Source: Celeribacter naphthalenivorans (GTDB lineage: Bacteria; Pseudomonadota; Alphaproteobacteria; Rhodobacterales; Rhodobacteraceae). From it: 64,000 nucleotides of DNA. The position numbers and the translations under genes are program-made. The stretch is from contig NZ_JAIVLK010000008.1 of NCBI RefSeq assembly GCF_020524585.1, forward strand, positions 124,001 through 188,000. The letters run 5' to 3'. Shown here piece by piece: positions 40,964-52,469 of the stretch. Each line of letters begins with the position of its first letter. The first letter of the stretch is position 1. Under the pieces are notes generated by a model, which was given only the letters and a program-made list of their open reading frames with translations, ran no database searches and had not been told where the DNA came from.

Positions 40964-42309
40964 AACGCCTAAAGACACTGGGCCTGACGACACTTGCCTG
41001 TGCTTTTGCCTGCGCGCTCTCTTTCGGAGCCGCGCCGATGCAGGCACAGGACCCGGGTCCCCTGAAACTCGACATCACCCGTGGTGTGATCGAGCCGCTG
41101 CCGCTCGCGCTGCCGGATTTCATCGCCGAGACGCCGCAAGCCGCAGAATATGCACAACAAATCTCTGAAGTGATCGCCGCCGATCTGGTTGGCACGGGAT
41201 TGTTCCGGGAAATCCCGTCCTCGGCGCATATCTCGCAGGTCACCAATTTTAGCGCGCCCGTGTCCTATGCGGATTGGAAAGCGATCAATGCGCAGGGCCT
41301 CGTGACGGGCGCTGTCGGCATGGATGCCTCGGGCAACCTGTCGGTGAAATTCCGCGTCTTCGACATCTACGCCGAGGCGCCTTTGGGATCGGGTCTGCAA
41401 CTGGGTGGTTCGACCACAAGTTGGCGCCGGATCGCGCATAAGGTGGCCGATGTGGTCTATAGCCGGATCACCGGCGAGGGCGGCTATTTCGACAGCCGCG
41501 TTGTGTTCGTGTCCGAGACCGGGCCGAAGAACGACCGTCTGAAGCGTCTTGCCGTGATGGATTACGATGGCGCAGGGCTTCAGTATCTCACGGACGACAA
41601 TTTCATCGTCTTCGCGCCGCGCTTTTCGCCGACCGGCGACCGGGTGCTCTACACGTCCTATGAAAACGGCACGCCGCAGATCATGATGCTCGATGTCGGC
41701 ACGGTGACGCGCACGCGTCTGCCGGTGCCTGCCGAGGCCGTGACCTTTGCGCCGCGTTTCTCGCCGGATGGCCAGTCCATCGTCTATTCCATGTCCACCG
41801 GCACCAATACCGATCTCTACCGCATGGACATTGCGACCGGGCAGAATGTGCGTCTGACCAGCACGCCCGCGATCGAGACGGCACCGTCTTTCTCGCCCGA
41901 CGGTTCGCAGATCGTCTTTGAATCTGACCGCTCCGGCACGCAGCAGCTCTACATCATGCCCGCGAACGGCGGCGAAGCACGGCGAATCTCGGCGGGCAAG
42001 GGGCGCTATGGCACGCCCGTGTGGTCGCCGCGTGGCGATCTCATCGCCTTCACGAAACAAAACCAAGGCCGCTTCCACATCGGCGTGATGCGCACCGACG
42101 GCTCCGAAGAGCGTCTGTTGACCGCCTCTTTCCTCGATGAAGGTCCGAGCTGGGCCCCCAACGGTCGCGTGATCATGTTCACCCGTGAAAGCCAAGGAGC
42201 CTCGGGCGCCAGCGCACTTTACTCGGTGGATATTTCTGGCCGCAATCTCAAACGTGTACCGACCAATGCGGGGGCCTCTGACGCCGCCTGGTCGCCGCTT
42301 TTGAAATGA
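40960..42309 (+). CDS. tolB: Tol-Pal system beta-propeller protein TolB
   Basis: A periplasmic protein of 449 residues with a signal peptide ([21 protein letters not shown]). The N-terminal domain precedes a six-bladed propeller with WD40-like repeats such as [37 protein letters not shown] split at blade edges, and [20 protein letters not shown]. It binds Pal and TolA. Start at 40960 chosen by the ATGA overlap with tolA and the signal peptide. Confidence 0.96.
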   Translation: MKRLKTLGLTTLACAFACALSFGAAPMQAQDPGPLKLDITRGVIEPLPLALPDFIAETPQAAEYAQQISEVIAADLVGTGLFREIPSSAHISQVTNFSAPVSYADWKAINAQGLVTGAVGMDASGNLSVKFRVFDIYAEAPLGSGLQLGGSTTSWRRIAHKVADVVYSRITGEGGYFDSRVVFVSETGPKNDRLKRLAVMDYDGAGLQYLTDDNFIVFAPRFSPTGDRVLYTSYENGTPQIMMLDVGTVTRTRLPVPAEAVTFAPRFSPDGQSIVYSMSTGTNTDLYRMDIATGQNVRLTSTPAIETAPSFSPDGSQIVFESDRSGTQQLYIMPANGGEARRISAGKGRYGTPVWSPRGDLIAFTKQNQGRFHIGVMRTDGSEERLLTASFLDEGPSWAPNGRVIMFTRESQGASGASALYSVDISGRNLKRVPTNAGASDAAWSPLLK

Positions 42310-42329
42310 TCCCGTTGAAATAATCGTGT

Positions 42330-42356
42330 CACCCTCCCCAAGTCGCAGGGAGGGTG
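42330..42356 (+). other. intercistronic hairpin between tolB and pal
   Basis: Arms CACCCTCCC (42330-42338) and GGGAGGGTG (42348-42356) around a 9-base loop, followed by TTAT. It may partly terminate or stabilise transcripts so that pal is expressed differently from tolB. Confidence 0.6.
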
Positions 42357-42406
42357 TTATAGTCGCTGCGAAGAGCAGTTTCGAGTTTCCGCAAAGGAAG
42401 ATCCTC

Positions 42407-42940
42407 ATGACCAAAATTCTCACCTCCCGCACCTCGCGTGCCGTCCTTTTGATCGCAGCTTTGGGCCTGTCCGCCTGTACCAACCCCGGCCGGTTCGGCG
42501 CGGGTGGTGCCGGGGCGAATGGCGCGGGCGCCGGTGCCAATGGCGGGCTGGCCGGTTCGGCGTCCGATCCGACCTCGGTCGCCTATTTCAACCAGACCAT
42601 CGGTGATCGCGTGTTGTTCGCGGTGGACCAATCCACGCTGTCCGATGAGGCGCGCACCGTTCTGGCCGGTCAGGCCAACTGGCTGACCCAAAACGCGGGC
42701 TACACCGCGATCATCGAAGGCCACGCGGATGAGCAGGGCACGCGCGATTACAACTTTGCGCTTTCCGCCCGTCGTGCGGCCTCCGTGCAGGAATATCTGA
42801 TCAACCAGGGTGTGAACCCGTCGCGCCTCAAGACCATTCCCTACGGCAAGGAACGTCCGCTCGCGATCTGTTCCGACGAGTCCTGCTATAGTCAGAACCG
42901 CCGCGCGGTGACCGTGCTGGCCGCTGGCGCGGGCATGTAA
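42407..42940 (+). CDS. pal: peptidoglycan-associated lipoprotein Pal
   Basis: An outer-membrane lipoprotein of 177 residues. The lipobox LGLSAC has its Cys at residue 24, followed by a Gly/Ala-rich linker and an OmpA domain with VLFAVDQSTLSDEA, IIEGHADEQGTRDYNFALS and RRAASVQEYL. It binds peptidoglycan and TolB. AAAGGAAG lies before the ATG; the reading further upstream is not conserved and crosses the tolB-pal hairpin. Confidence 0.96.
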   Translation: MTKILTSRTSRAVLLIAALGLSACTNPGRFGAGGAGANGAGAGANGGLAGSASDPTSVAYFNQTIGDRVLFAVDQSTLSDEARTVLAGQANWLTQNAGYTAIIEGHADEQGTRDYNFALSARRAASVQEYLINQGVNPSRLKTIPYGKERPLAICSDESCYSQNRRAVTVLAAGAGM

Positions 42941-42952
42941 GGATCGCTCACG

Positions 42953-43789
42953 ATGAAAGCGCTTTTCCTCTCCGCCGCGCTGAGCGCTTTGACGCTCGGC
43001 ACCCCGATCTTCGCCCAGGACGCGCAGACGCTGGCCGATATTCGTCAGGAAGCCGCCGTGCTTTCCGTCGAGATCAACACGCTCAAGCGCGAGCTGTCCA
43101 CCACCGGCGCCCCCAACACACAGTTTGCGGGGGCGGGGACGCAGGAGCGGGTCGATCTGATGGAAGCGGCGCTGGCCAATCTGACGGCCAAGATCGAGGC
43201 GCTGGAATTTCGCATCGACCGTGTGGTGAGCGATGGCACGAACCAGTTGGACGACCTGAACTTCCGGCTCTGCGAGCTGGAAGCGGGCTGTGACATCGGC
43301 AACCTGCCGCCGCTGAAACCCATCGGCGGTGAAGCGGGGGCCACGGATGTCGTCGTGCCGACACCGGGTAATCAGCCTCCGATGGACGGGGGCGGCGATC
43401 TGGCACTCTCGGAGCAAAGCGATTTCGATGCGGCGATGGCGTTGTTCACCAACGGCAAATACCCGGAGGCCGCGACGGCTTTCGGCAATTTCGCCCAGAC
43501 CTACACCGGGGGCTATCTGACCGGCGAGGCGCATTTCATGCGCGGCGAAGCCCTGTCGGCTTCGGGCCAAACGGCGGATGCGGCGCGGGCCTATCTCGAC
43601 AGTTTCTCCGGCAGCCCCGAAGGCGACCGGGCGCCGGATGCCTTGCTGCGTCTGGCGGGCGCTCTGAGCGATTTGGGCCAGACCGACAAGGGCTGCGTCA
43701 TGTTCGGCGAAGTCATCGCGCGCTTCCCCGGTTCGCAAGCCGCAAGCCAAGCCCAAACCGACGCGTCCCTGCGCGGGTGCTCACTGTAA
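42953..43789 (+). CDS. cpoB: cell division coordinator CpoB / YbgF
   Basis: A periplasmic protein of 278 residues. Signal peptide LFLSAALSALTLGTPIFA, then a coiled-coil region (about residues 25-85, LADIRQEAAVLSVEINTLKR) for trimerisation, a Pro/Gly-rich linker and C-terminal TPR repeats such as DFDAAMALFTNGKYPEAATA. It coordinates Tol with peptidoglycan synthesis in other bacteria. Follows pal after 12 bases with AAGGATCG upstream. Confidence 0.92.
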   Translation: MKALFLSAALSALTLGTPIFAQDAQTLADIRQEAAVLSVEINTLKRELSTTGAPNTQFAGAGTQERVDLMEAALANLTAKIEALEFRIDRVVSDGTNQLDDLNFRLCELEAGCDIGNLPPLKPIGGEAGATDVVVPTPGNQPPMDGGGDLALSEQSDFDAAMALFTNGKYPEAATAFGNFAQTYTGGYLTGEAHFMRGEALSASGQTADAARAYLDSFSGSPEGDRAPDALLRLAGALSDLGQTDKGCVMFGEVIARFPGSQAASQAQTDASLRGCSL

Positions 43790-43799
43790 GGGTCTGAAC

Positions 43800-45059
43800 A
43801 TGGAAGAAAAAGCGGCGAACCGGGCGATGCTTCGGCATTTCGTGGCCACCGCGTTTTCTTTCGACAAACCGGACCATCTGGCCGTCGCCGTCTCTGGCGG
43901 GGGCGACAGTCTGGCACTGTTGCATTTGATGGCGGAATGGGCGGCGGAAGAGCGGGTCAAGCTTGAGGCCGTCACTGTCAATCACGGGCTGCGCCCCGAG
44001 GCTGCGCATGAGGCGCAATTCGTCGCCGAAGTGTCCGAGCGCCTCAAAGTCAAACACACAACGCTGAACTGGTCCGGCTATCAAGGCACGGGCAATCTGC
44101 AAGACGCGGCGCGGCGGGCGCGCTATCGTCTCATGGCTGACTGGGCCAAGCCGCGCGGCATTTCCACCATCGCCTTGGCGCATACTGCCGACGATCAGGC
44201 GGAGACGTTTTTCATGCGTCTGGCGCGGGCTTCCGGCATCGACGGGCTGACGGGGATGCAGCGGCGGCGGGTTTCCGAGGGCATCACTTGGGTGCGGCCC
44301 CTGTTGATGCAGGAGCGCTTTGAATTGCGGCAATATCTGCGCGAATTGCGTGCGCCGTGGATCGACGATCCGTCGAATGACGATGAGGCGTTTGAGCGCG
44401 TCAAAGCGCGCCGTGCGATGGAAGAACTCACCAAACTGGGCATCGACGTGCATGTGGTGGGCCGGGTGATGGATCATCTGGGGCAGGTGCGTTCGGCGCT
44501 GGATTTCGCCACCCATGATCACGCGCTCGATTGCGTGCGTGAAGACCACGGTGATCTGATCATCGATCGTCGCCGGTTTGCCGAAGGCTCGCCCGAAGTG
44601 AATCGCCGTCTGTTGGCCGCCGCCCTGCGGTGGATTGCCTCGGCGGAGTATGGCCCAAGGGGGATGAAACTTCAGGAGTTTCTTTCTGCCATGATGCGCG
44701 GGCGCGATGCGACGCTGCATGGCGTGCGACTCTTGGGGGGCAAGGACAGTTTTCGTCTGACCCGTGAACATGCCGCCGTGGCGGGTGCCGTGGCTTTGCC
44801 GGGGGCGGTCTGGGATGGGCGATGGGTGGTGGAAGGCTTTGAAAACAAGGACTTCATTGTCCGCGCCTTGGGCGAAGACGGGCTTTTGCAACTGGGCGAA
44901 CGGCCCAAAGATGCGCCGCCTCGCGAAACATTGGGGGCCTCTCCTGCGGTCTTCGACGGCAACACGTTGATTTCGGCGCCGCTTGCGGGCCATGGCGCCG
45001 CGCGGGCGCGGTTAATCCACCCGAAAGGTGGTTTCTATACATCGCTTTTATCGCATTGA
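43800..45059 (+). CDS. tilS: tRNA(Ile)-lysidine synthetase
   Basis: Adds lysine to C34 of tRNA-Ile(CAU), making it read AUA. 419 residues. The PP-loop VAVSGGGDSLALLHLMA is at about residues 24-40; LAHTADDQAETFFMRLARASG is the next family motif and RPLLMQERFELRQYL follows. The C-terminal ~100 residues are poorly conserved, as usual. AAGGGTCTGAAC precedes the ATG, 10 bases after cpoB. Confidence 0.92.
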   Translation: MEEKAANRAMLRHFVATAFSFDKPDHLAVAVSGGGDSLALLHLMAEWAAEERVKLEAVTVNHGLRPEAAHEAQFVAEVSERLKVKHTTLNWSGYQGTGNLQDAARRARYRLMADWAKPRGISTIALAHTADDQAETFFMRLARASGIDGLTGMQRRRVSEGITWVRPLLMQERFELRQYLRELRAPWIDDPSNDDEAFERVKARRAMEELTKLGIDVHVVGRVMDHLGQVRSALDFATHDHALDCVREDHGDLIIDRRRFAEGSPEVNRRLLAAALRWIASAEYGPRGMKLQEFLSAMMRGRDATLHGVRLLGGKDSFRLTREHAAVAGAVALPGAVWDGRWVVEGFENKDFIVRALGEDGLLQLGERPKDAPPRETLGASPAVFDGNTLISAPLAGHGAARARLIHPKGGFYTSLLSH

Positions 45060-45151
45060 ACTTGGGGCCGGGATGCCTATTTTAAGGGGTAAGCTTCGCG
45101 CCCGTGATATGCATCATGGGTGCGACCCCAGATTATTTCGAGGAGATCCCC

Positions 45152-47071
<1,920 letters not shown>

Positions 47072-47088
47072 GTGCTCTGACACATGAG

Positions 47089-47120
47089 AAAACCGCGTCT
47101 CTGATTGAGGCGCGGTTTTT
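47089..47120 (+). terminator. Rho-independent terminator of ftsH
   Basis: Stem AAAACCGCG / CGCGGTTTTT around a 13-base loop, 17 bases after the ftsH stop. A near copy of the stem is at 61570-61601 after the flp genes. Confidence 0.82.
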
Positions 47121-47197
47121 CCTTGTGGCCATTGAAACCGCCCGCATCTTTTCTGCGCGGCATGCACGTGATAAAGCCCAAGAAAAAGGACCTTCCC

Positions 47198-47500
47198 ATG
47201 CTCAAACCGCCCAAAGAGATTTCCACCATGGCCGATTTGCGGGTGCAGATCGACCAGATCGACCGTGACCTTCTGGCGCTTTTGGCGCTGCGTCAGGCGC
47301 ATGTGGATCGTGCGGCGGAGTTGAAGCCGGGGGAGGGGCTTCCGGCGCGCATTGAAGATCGTGTGAAGGATGTTTTGGACAAGGTCGAGGCGGAGGCCGA
47401 AAAGGCCGGGTTCGAACCGGCTCTGGCACGTCAGATGTGGGCCTTGATGGTCGATGCCATGATCGCCCGCGAAGAACGTGTGTTAGGGCCGAGTGCCTAA
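47198..47500 (+). CDS. chorismate mutase (AroQ type)
   Basis: A 100-residue all-alpha protein. ADLRVQIDQIDRDLLALLAL with RQAHVDRAAELK is the AroQ-class start; later helix ARQMWALMVDAMIAREERVL completes the fold. Converts chorismate to prephenate, the precursor for phenylalanine and tyrosine; small proteins of this family can instead be isochorismate-pyruvate lyases. Start ATG 47198 has AAAGGACC upstream; the frame is open back to 47105 through the ftsH terminator, which is unlikely to be coding. Confidence 0.85.
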   Translation: MLKPPKEISTMADLRVQIDQIDRDLLALLALRQAHVDRAAELKPGEGLPARIEDRVKDVLDKVEAEAEKAGFEPALARQMWALMVDAMIAREERVLGPSA

Positions 47501-47533
47501 CCGCGAGACTTTTTCTTTGGGTTAAATACTCAA

Positions 47534-47559
47534 CAAACGCCCCGTAACAGGGGCGTTTG
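47534..47559. terminator. bidirectional terminator between chorismate mutase and AAA ATPase genes
   Basis: A perfect 10-bp stem CAAACGCCCC / GGGGCGTTTG with a 6-base loop, followed by TGTTTT on the plus strand. It sits between the convergent gene ends at 47500 and 47581. Confidence 0.82.
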
Positions 47560-47580
47560 TGTTTTCAGCGCTGCGCGACA

Positions 47581-48894
47581 TCAATGCGCGAATTCGCTTT
47601 CTTCGACGAACATGTTGGCCCAGGCGCGGTCCACCAGTTCGGGCGTCATCTGATAGGGGATGTCCTCGAATTCGCAGATCGAGATCATCTGATCGATCAA
47701 GAAGACCGGCTGATAGTTGGCGTAGACATTGTCGATGGTCGGGTATTTCTCTTTCAACAGATAGACCAAAGAGGCCTCATCCAAGGGCATCTTTTTCTTG
47801 CGCGCGACCATGGCGAAGATTTTCAGGAACCCCGCCTGATCCGGCCCGTCGATCTTGATCTTGTAGAAAATCCGGCGCAAAGCGGCGGTATCGAAGATCT
47901 TGTTCGGGTGGAAGTTGGTCGAGAAAATCACCAGCGTGTCGAAAGGCACTTCGAATTTTTCGCCCGATTGAAGCGCCAGAATATCCTTGCTCTCTTCGAG
48001 CGGCACAATCCAACGGTTCACCAGTTTCTGCGGCGGTTCTTCTTGTCGACCAAGGTCGTCGACGATGAAAATCCCGCCGGTGGATTTGAGCTGCAAGGGC
48101 GCCTGATAGGTCCGCGCGGTCGGGTTATAGACCAGATCGAGCATGTCGAGCGACAGTTCGCCCCCGGTCACCACCGAAGGCCGCTCACAGCGCACATAGC
48201 GCCGATCAAAGCGGTTCGCGGTTTTGCGCAGCGCGTTCGCATCGTCATCCGCATCTTCGCGTTTTACATGCATCAAGGGGTCATAGACCGTGATCACTGA
48301 GCCGTTGTACTCAATCGCGCGCGGCACATAGATCAGATCGCCCAAGGCATCGCGAATGCCGTTGGAGATCGAGGATTTCCCGTTCCCCGGCGGCCCGTAC
48401 ATCAGAATCGAGCGCCCGGCGCCCACCGCAGGCCCGAGCTGGTCCAACAGATCGGGCGGCAGGATCAGATGCCCCATCGCGCCCAGCAAGGCATCGCGCG
48501 TCACCTTCATGTTGCGCACGGATTGGCGTTTGACCTGTTCGGCGTATTTCTCAAGCGGGATCGGCATGGCGCCGTAATATTCCGACTGGCTGAGCGCGTC
48601 CAAGGCGCGCGCTTTGCCGGTGTCCGAGAGGCGAAACCCCATCTCTGAGCCCGCGCCCGCGTGCATCGTCCCCGTGGCTTCGACCATGCCCTGTTCGCGG
48701 GCTCTGTCGACCAGATCCTGCGTCACGGAGATCGGCAAAGCCAGCACCTGAGACAGGCGCGAGACCTGTTCGAGGTTGGTGCGGAACATCGTTTTCAACA
48801 CGATGTCGCGCATCATCACGGGCGACAGACCCGTCTCTTCCGCCCGCCGCGGCTGGACCGGCGCGATCACATTGGGGGTGACTTCCATGTTCAT
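47581..48894 (-). CDS. AAA ATPase with N-terminal winged-helix-like region
   Basis: A 437-residue cytosolic protein. The first ~125 residues look like a winged helix (LSQVLALPISVTQDLVDRAR, FRLSDTGKARALDAL) with a Tyr/Pro-rich hinge YYGAMPIPLEKYAEQV. The AAA domain shows Walker A MYGPPGNGKSSISNGI, Walker B GIFIVDDLGRQ, sensor-like LVIFSTNFHP and an Arg finger region RRIFYKIKID. Related ATPases occur beside pilus or Tad loci in several bacteria, and this one lies 2 kb from the Tad genes, on the same strand. Its substrate is unknown. ATG 48894 and ATG 48888 are both possible starts. Confidence 0.72.
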   Translation of the reverse strand: MNMEVTPNVIAPVQPRRAEETGLSPVMMRDIVLKTMFRTNLEQVSRLSQVLALPISVTQDLVDRAREQGMVEATGTMHAGAGSEMGFRLSDTGKARALDALSQSEYYGAMPIPLEKYAEQVKRQSVRNMKVTRDALLGAMGHLILPPDLLDQLGPAVGAGRSILMYGPPGNGKSSISNGIRDALGDLIYVPRAIEYNGSVITVYDPLMHVKREDADDDANALRKTANRFDRRYVRCERPSVVTGGELSLDMLDLVYNPTARTYQAPLQLKSTGGIFIVDDLGRQEEPPQKLVNRWIVPLEESKDILALQSGEKFEVPFDTLVIFSTNFHPNKIFDTAALRRIFYKIKIDGPDQAGFLKIFAMVARKKKMPLDEASLVYLLKEKYPTIDNVYANYQPVFLIDQMISICEFEDIPYQMTPELVDRAWANMFVEESEFAH

Positions 48895-49169
48895 GCTCTG
48901 CTCTCTCTATGCGCCTTGCGTGCCTCATGGGGCGACGCGGTGTCTCTTTTGCGCGAGTGTACGAATCCCCGGCGCCAAAGCCAAGATTTTCGGCAGGGTT
49001 TTCGACGCTGCCTTTGCAAAACCCAGTGTTTGGCCATAATCTTTCGCAAAAATGAACGAAAGCGATCCGCCATCGCTATGAGCAGCTTTTCGGCGGAATT
49101 CGGGGTGTGATTGAGGTGTCGAAACACCTTATACCCGGAAGTGAACGCGCGATGCATGAGGCAGGCAGT

Positions 49170-50804
49170 ATGACAAGAATTTCGGCCGGGAAATATGCGG
49201 CATTTCTCGCGGTTTTGATCTGTGTGTTCGGGGGATTCGCTTTGGCGAAATCCGGGCTCTATCTCGACCGGCACGAAGGCGATGCGGCGCATATGATTGA
49301 GATTCTGTTGCGCATGCTGGACAGGCAGGTGCCGCATCTCGATTTTTCCACGCCCATCGGGATTTTGGCCTTTTTGCCGATTTTGGCCTTTGCCAAGGCG
49401 GGGCTCGGCATGGGCATGGCCTTTATCGCGGCGCAGGTGCTGATCGCCGTGCTTCTGGCGCCGATGGTGCTTTGGGTGGCGGTGTCACGTCTCAGGGGGC
49501 TGTCGGCCTGGGTCTTTGGTGCGGTGATCATGGCACTTGTTCTGGCGCTTGTGCATGGTGAAAATGTCACCGCGATTTCTGTGTCGATGTATTACAACCG
49601 CTGGGCTTGGGCGGCATCTTTCATCGTGATTTTGCTCGCTGTTCTGCCGCCTCTCGAGGGCCGCAAGGCGCCGCGTCTCGATGGTGTCATCGCGGGGCTG
49701 TTGCTGGCGGTTCTGGCCTTGATCAAGCCGACGTATTTCGTGGCCTTCGTCTTGCCTGTGGCGCTCGGGTTCCTCATGCGTGGCGCGATGCGCAGCCTTG
49801 TGGCGGGGATCGCGACGGGGCTGGTGGTGGCCGGTGTCATGGTTGCGGTTTACGGCGTCGATTTCTTTCCGGCCTATATCAACGATCTCTTGACCGTCAC
49901 GCGCTCGGGCACGCGTGCCGCGCCGGGGATGTCGCTGATCGAAGTGATGAATGCGCCGCGGTTCCTAATTGGAAGCCTGAGTTTGATCCTCTCGGTGATC
50001 GTCCTGCGTCAGTCGGGGCAGGCCATGGCGGGGCTCTTGCTTTTGCTCCTCGCGCCGGGGTTCATCTATGTGACCTATCAGAATTTCGGCAATGATCCGA
50101 CCTGGCTGATCCTTTTGTGCCTGTTGCTCATGGCGCAGCGGCCCATGCGGGGCCAGCGCGTGCTGTTCAACGCCGATGCGCGCAACGCGGTCTCTGCTCT
50201 GGCGCTGGTGGCCTTTGCTCTGATCGCACCCTCGTTGCAGAACATCGTCACAAGCCCCTTCCGACTTTTCGCGGTGAAGGCCGACGACTATGTGCCGCAA
50301 TTCGCGACGCGCTCCGAGATCCCGGATATTTTCGTCAAATCCGACCGCACGAGCATGGTCTTGGGGCGCGAGGCGATGGTGGATCGGTATCCCGAGCTTG
50401 CCCCCTATGTTATCGAAAACGAACGCTTTGAGGCGGTGACGTTTCTGGGCGAGACGCTGCCGCGCTGTACGCTTCAGGCCGGCGAAGTGGCGCTCCATAG
50501 CTATATGGCGGACCGTTTGAAACAGCCGCCGTTCAACTTCCCGCCCGAGAGCGAGTTTTTCGTGGCCGATATTGCCTCGGGCATCTGGATTTTGGGTGGT
50601 TTCGCGCCGCTCGAAGGGGGGGCGCCGTGGTATTATTCCGGGGTGCCGGGGATTGAGCATGCCGATGCCATCATCGTCCCGACCTGTCCGATTGATGTCT
50701 CGACCCAGCGCCATGCTTTGGAAGCGATTGAGCAGGCCGGGCTGACCCTGCGCCCGCCGCTGCGTGATCCGATGATGCTGGTCTATCCGATTGTGAAGGA
50801 GTGA
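49170..50804 (+). CDS. polytopic membrane protein, possibly GT-C-like glycosyltransferase
   Basis: A 544-residue protein with about ten hydrophobic segments in the first ~380 residues and a soluble C-terminal domain of ~165 residues. The first loop, after YAAFLAVLICVFGGFALA, carries LYLDRHEGDAAHMIE, an acidic loop placed like the catalytic Asp loop of GT-C glycosyltransferases. No family is clearly recognised. The start may be ATG 49170 (GGCAGG upstream) or an earlier in-frame start at 49152 or 49107. It converges with cpaA, separated by repeat copy 3; no operon partner. Confidence 0.6.
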   Translation: MTRISAGKYAAFLAVLICVFGGFALAKSGLYLDRHEGDAAHMIEILLRMLDRQVPHLDFSTPIGILAFLPILAFAKAGLGMGMAFIAAQVLIAVLLAPMVLWVAVSRLRGLSAWVFGAVIMALVLALVHGENVTAISVSMYYNRWAWAASFIVILLAVLPPLEGRKAPRLDGVIAGLLLAVLALIKPTYFVAFVLPVALGFLMRGAMRSLVAGIATGLVVAGVMVAVYGVDFFPAYINDLLTVTRSGTRAAPGMSLIEVMNAPRFLIGSLSLILSVIVLRQSGQAMAGLLLLLLAPGFIYVTYQNFGNDPTWLILLCLLLMAQRPMRGQRVLFNADARNAVSALALVAFALIAPSLQNIVTSPFRLFAVKADDYVPQFATRSEIPDIFVKSDRTSMVLGREAMVDRYPELAPYVIENERFEAVTFLGETLPRCTLQAGEVALHSYMADRLKQPPFNFPPESEFFVADIASGIWILGGFAPLEGGAPWYYSGVPGIEHADAIIVPTCPIDVSTQRHALEAIEQAGLTLRPPLRDPMMLVYPIVKE

Positions 50805-50872
50805 GGGCTTCGCCCTGCCTTCCGCCCAACCTTTAGGGAGTGGCTATCTCTGCTCCTTTGGCGTTTGATCTG

Positions 50873-50903
50873 GCGTTAAGGTTAATCAGATTAAGGTTAA
50901 CGC
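50873..50903. repeat. TTAA-rich 31-bp palindromic repeat, copy 3
   Basis: The best-formed copy: the outer stem CTGGCGTTAA / TTAACGCCAG (50870-50906) is a perfect 10-bp stem. It lies between the convergent polytopic membrane protein gene and cpaA. Confidence 0.88.
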
Positions 50904-50936
50904 CAGACGAGAGCGTGGGGCGCATATGCGCTTTTC

Positions 50937-51437
50937 TCAGAGCGCCCTGATCACTGCCGCCAGCACCAGATAGGTCACCATCGTGCCCGTCAGGGCCAGA
51001 CCCATCGGAAATTTCTTGTGTTCCCAGGACACCCAATCCGGCGTTGCGCGACGAATGGCGGGAATGGCGCGGGCGATGCGATGCGCCACGAAAGCGCCCA
51101 AAAGAAAGGCCGCAAACAGCATTAGGACGGCCCCCAAGTCGGAGAAAGGGATGAACATCGACATGGCGACCGCGAATTTGCCGTCGCCTGCGCCGACGCC
51201 CAGATAGGCATAGGCGAAAAGCGCCACGACATACATCACCGCCGCATGGGCAAAGCCCCAGAGATATTGATCGAAAGGCAAGAGAAACGGCCCCATGACC
51301 ACATAGATCGCGGCCAGGGCCATCACGACCGCATTGGGCAATTTCATGCGTTTCAGATCATTGAAGGCCGCGACAAAGGACACCACGGCGACCGGCACAA
51401 GAAACCAGAGCGCGGCCTGAGGAGACAGGGAAATCAT
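50937..51437 (-). CDS. cpaA: Tad/Flp prepilin peptidase
   Basis: An A24 aspartic prepilin peptidase of 166 residues with about six membrane segments and no methylase domain, as in CpaA/TadV. The catalytic Asp residues lie in FNDLKRMKLPNA (Asp 27) and GVGAGDGKFA (Asp 85). It cleaves the Flp pilin leader after Gly. TGAGGAATACC precedes the ATG. Last gene of the cpaE-cpaA unit, 8 bases after the TPR lipoprotein. Confidence 0.92.
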   Translation of the reverse strand: MISLSPQAALWFLVPVAVVSFVAAFNDLKRMKLPNAVVMALAAIYVVMGPFLLPFDQYLWGFAHAAVMYVVALFAYAYLGVGAGDGKFAVAMSMFIPFSDLGAVLMLFAAFLLGAFVAHRIARAIPAIRRATPDWVSWEHKKFPMGLALTGTMVTYLVLAAVIRAL

Positions 51438-51445
51438 GGTATTCC

Positions 51446-52333
51446 TCAGCCGTTGCTGACGTTGGCCTCAAGCGCGCGGAGCGAGCGCACGGCGGCTTCG
51501 AAATGCTGCGGATGGGTGTCGATCGCGTCCTTGATCAGACCCTTGCCGATGGCGACATCGCCCGCTTTCACGGCCGCAAGACCCAGCGTGTACAAGAGCT
51601 GAGCGCGTTCGGTCTGGGACATTTCCATCACCGGCAGGTCGTATTTGCCCTGCGCGCCACGGGCCAGAATGAGGTTGTTTTTGGCGGTGAAAAGCGAGGG
51701 ATCGTAGGTGATCGCTTGGGCAAACAGCTTTTCAGCCTCTTTATATTCGCCCCGCGTCAGTTTCGAATAGCCCCAGTTGTTGAGCACGCCAGAGGGGCGC
51801 GTGGTCAGACCCGCGGCGGTCTGGTAGAAACTGTCGGCGTTTTTCCATTCCTGATTGCTGTCGGCGATCATCGCCTCCAAGCGATAGCGTTTGTAGGTTT
51901 CATGGGTCGGCGGCACGCTGTCGAGTTCCGCTTCGGCCTGTTTCCATTCGCCGGTGCGAATGAGCGCGTCGGCATAGTCCACACGGTCGTCACTGGTCGC
52001 CTCTTTATGGCCGACAACGGCTTTCCATGCGGAGACGGCCGCGTCGTTTTGGCCTGCGCGGATCAAGGATTGCGCAAGACCGCGGCGCAGGTCTATGCGG
52101 TCCGGGTTTTCGCCAACGGCGCGCGAGAAATAAGACACGGCTTCGGCCGGATCGGCGGCGTTCAGCATGATGTCCGAGAGCCCGGTGCCATCGATGGCAT
52201 TCACAGAGGTGTCGGCCCGGCGGACATCACCGCCAAAGGGTTTCTGACATGCCGAAAGGGCGACAGTGCCCATCAGCGCGAGCGTGATCACGGTCTGCTT
52301 GCGCAGGAAAATAGGGGTCATGATGTTGGTCAT
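51446..52333 (-). CDS. TPR lipoprotein of the Tad cluster (TadD-like)
   Basis: A 295-residue protein with a lipoprotein signal: LALMGTVALSAC, Cys at residue 29. At least five TPR-like repeats follow, for example AVSYFSRAVGENPDRIDLRR, LIRAGQNDAAVSAWKAVVG and LTRGEYKEAEKLFAQAITYD. TadD-type lipoproteins assist secretin or pilus assembly. The position between a similar TPR gene and cpaA supports the role. AGAGGTGG lies upstream. Confidence 0.82.
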   Translation of the reverse strand: MTNIMTPIFLRKQTVITLALMGTVALSACQKPFGGDVRRADTSVNAIDGTGLSDIMLNAADPAEAVSYFSRAVGENPDRIDLRRGLAQSLIRAGQNDAAVSAWKAVVGHKEATSDDRVDYADALIRTGEWKQAEAELDSVPPTHETYKRYRLEAMIADSNQEWKNADSFYQTAAGLTTRPSGVLNNWGYSKLTRGEYKEAEKLFAQAITYDPSLFTAKNNLILARGAQGKYDLPVMEMSQTERAQLLYTLGLAAVKAGDVAIGKGLIKDAIDTHPQHFEAAVRSLRALEANVSNG

Positions 52334-52469
52334 GGGTGCCTGCCACCTCTTGTCTGCTCGGGCGTCTGAGGATTGATCCTCGTGGCTTTGCGCCTTTTGA
52401 CCCGGTTTGCCTCATCTCTGGTCTCGCCTTGTTTTTGACGTCCGGCCCGTTTTCGGGTCTCTGGCCGTC

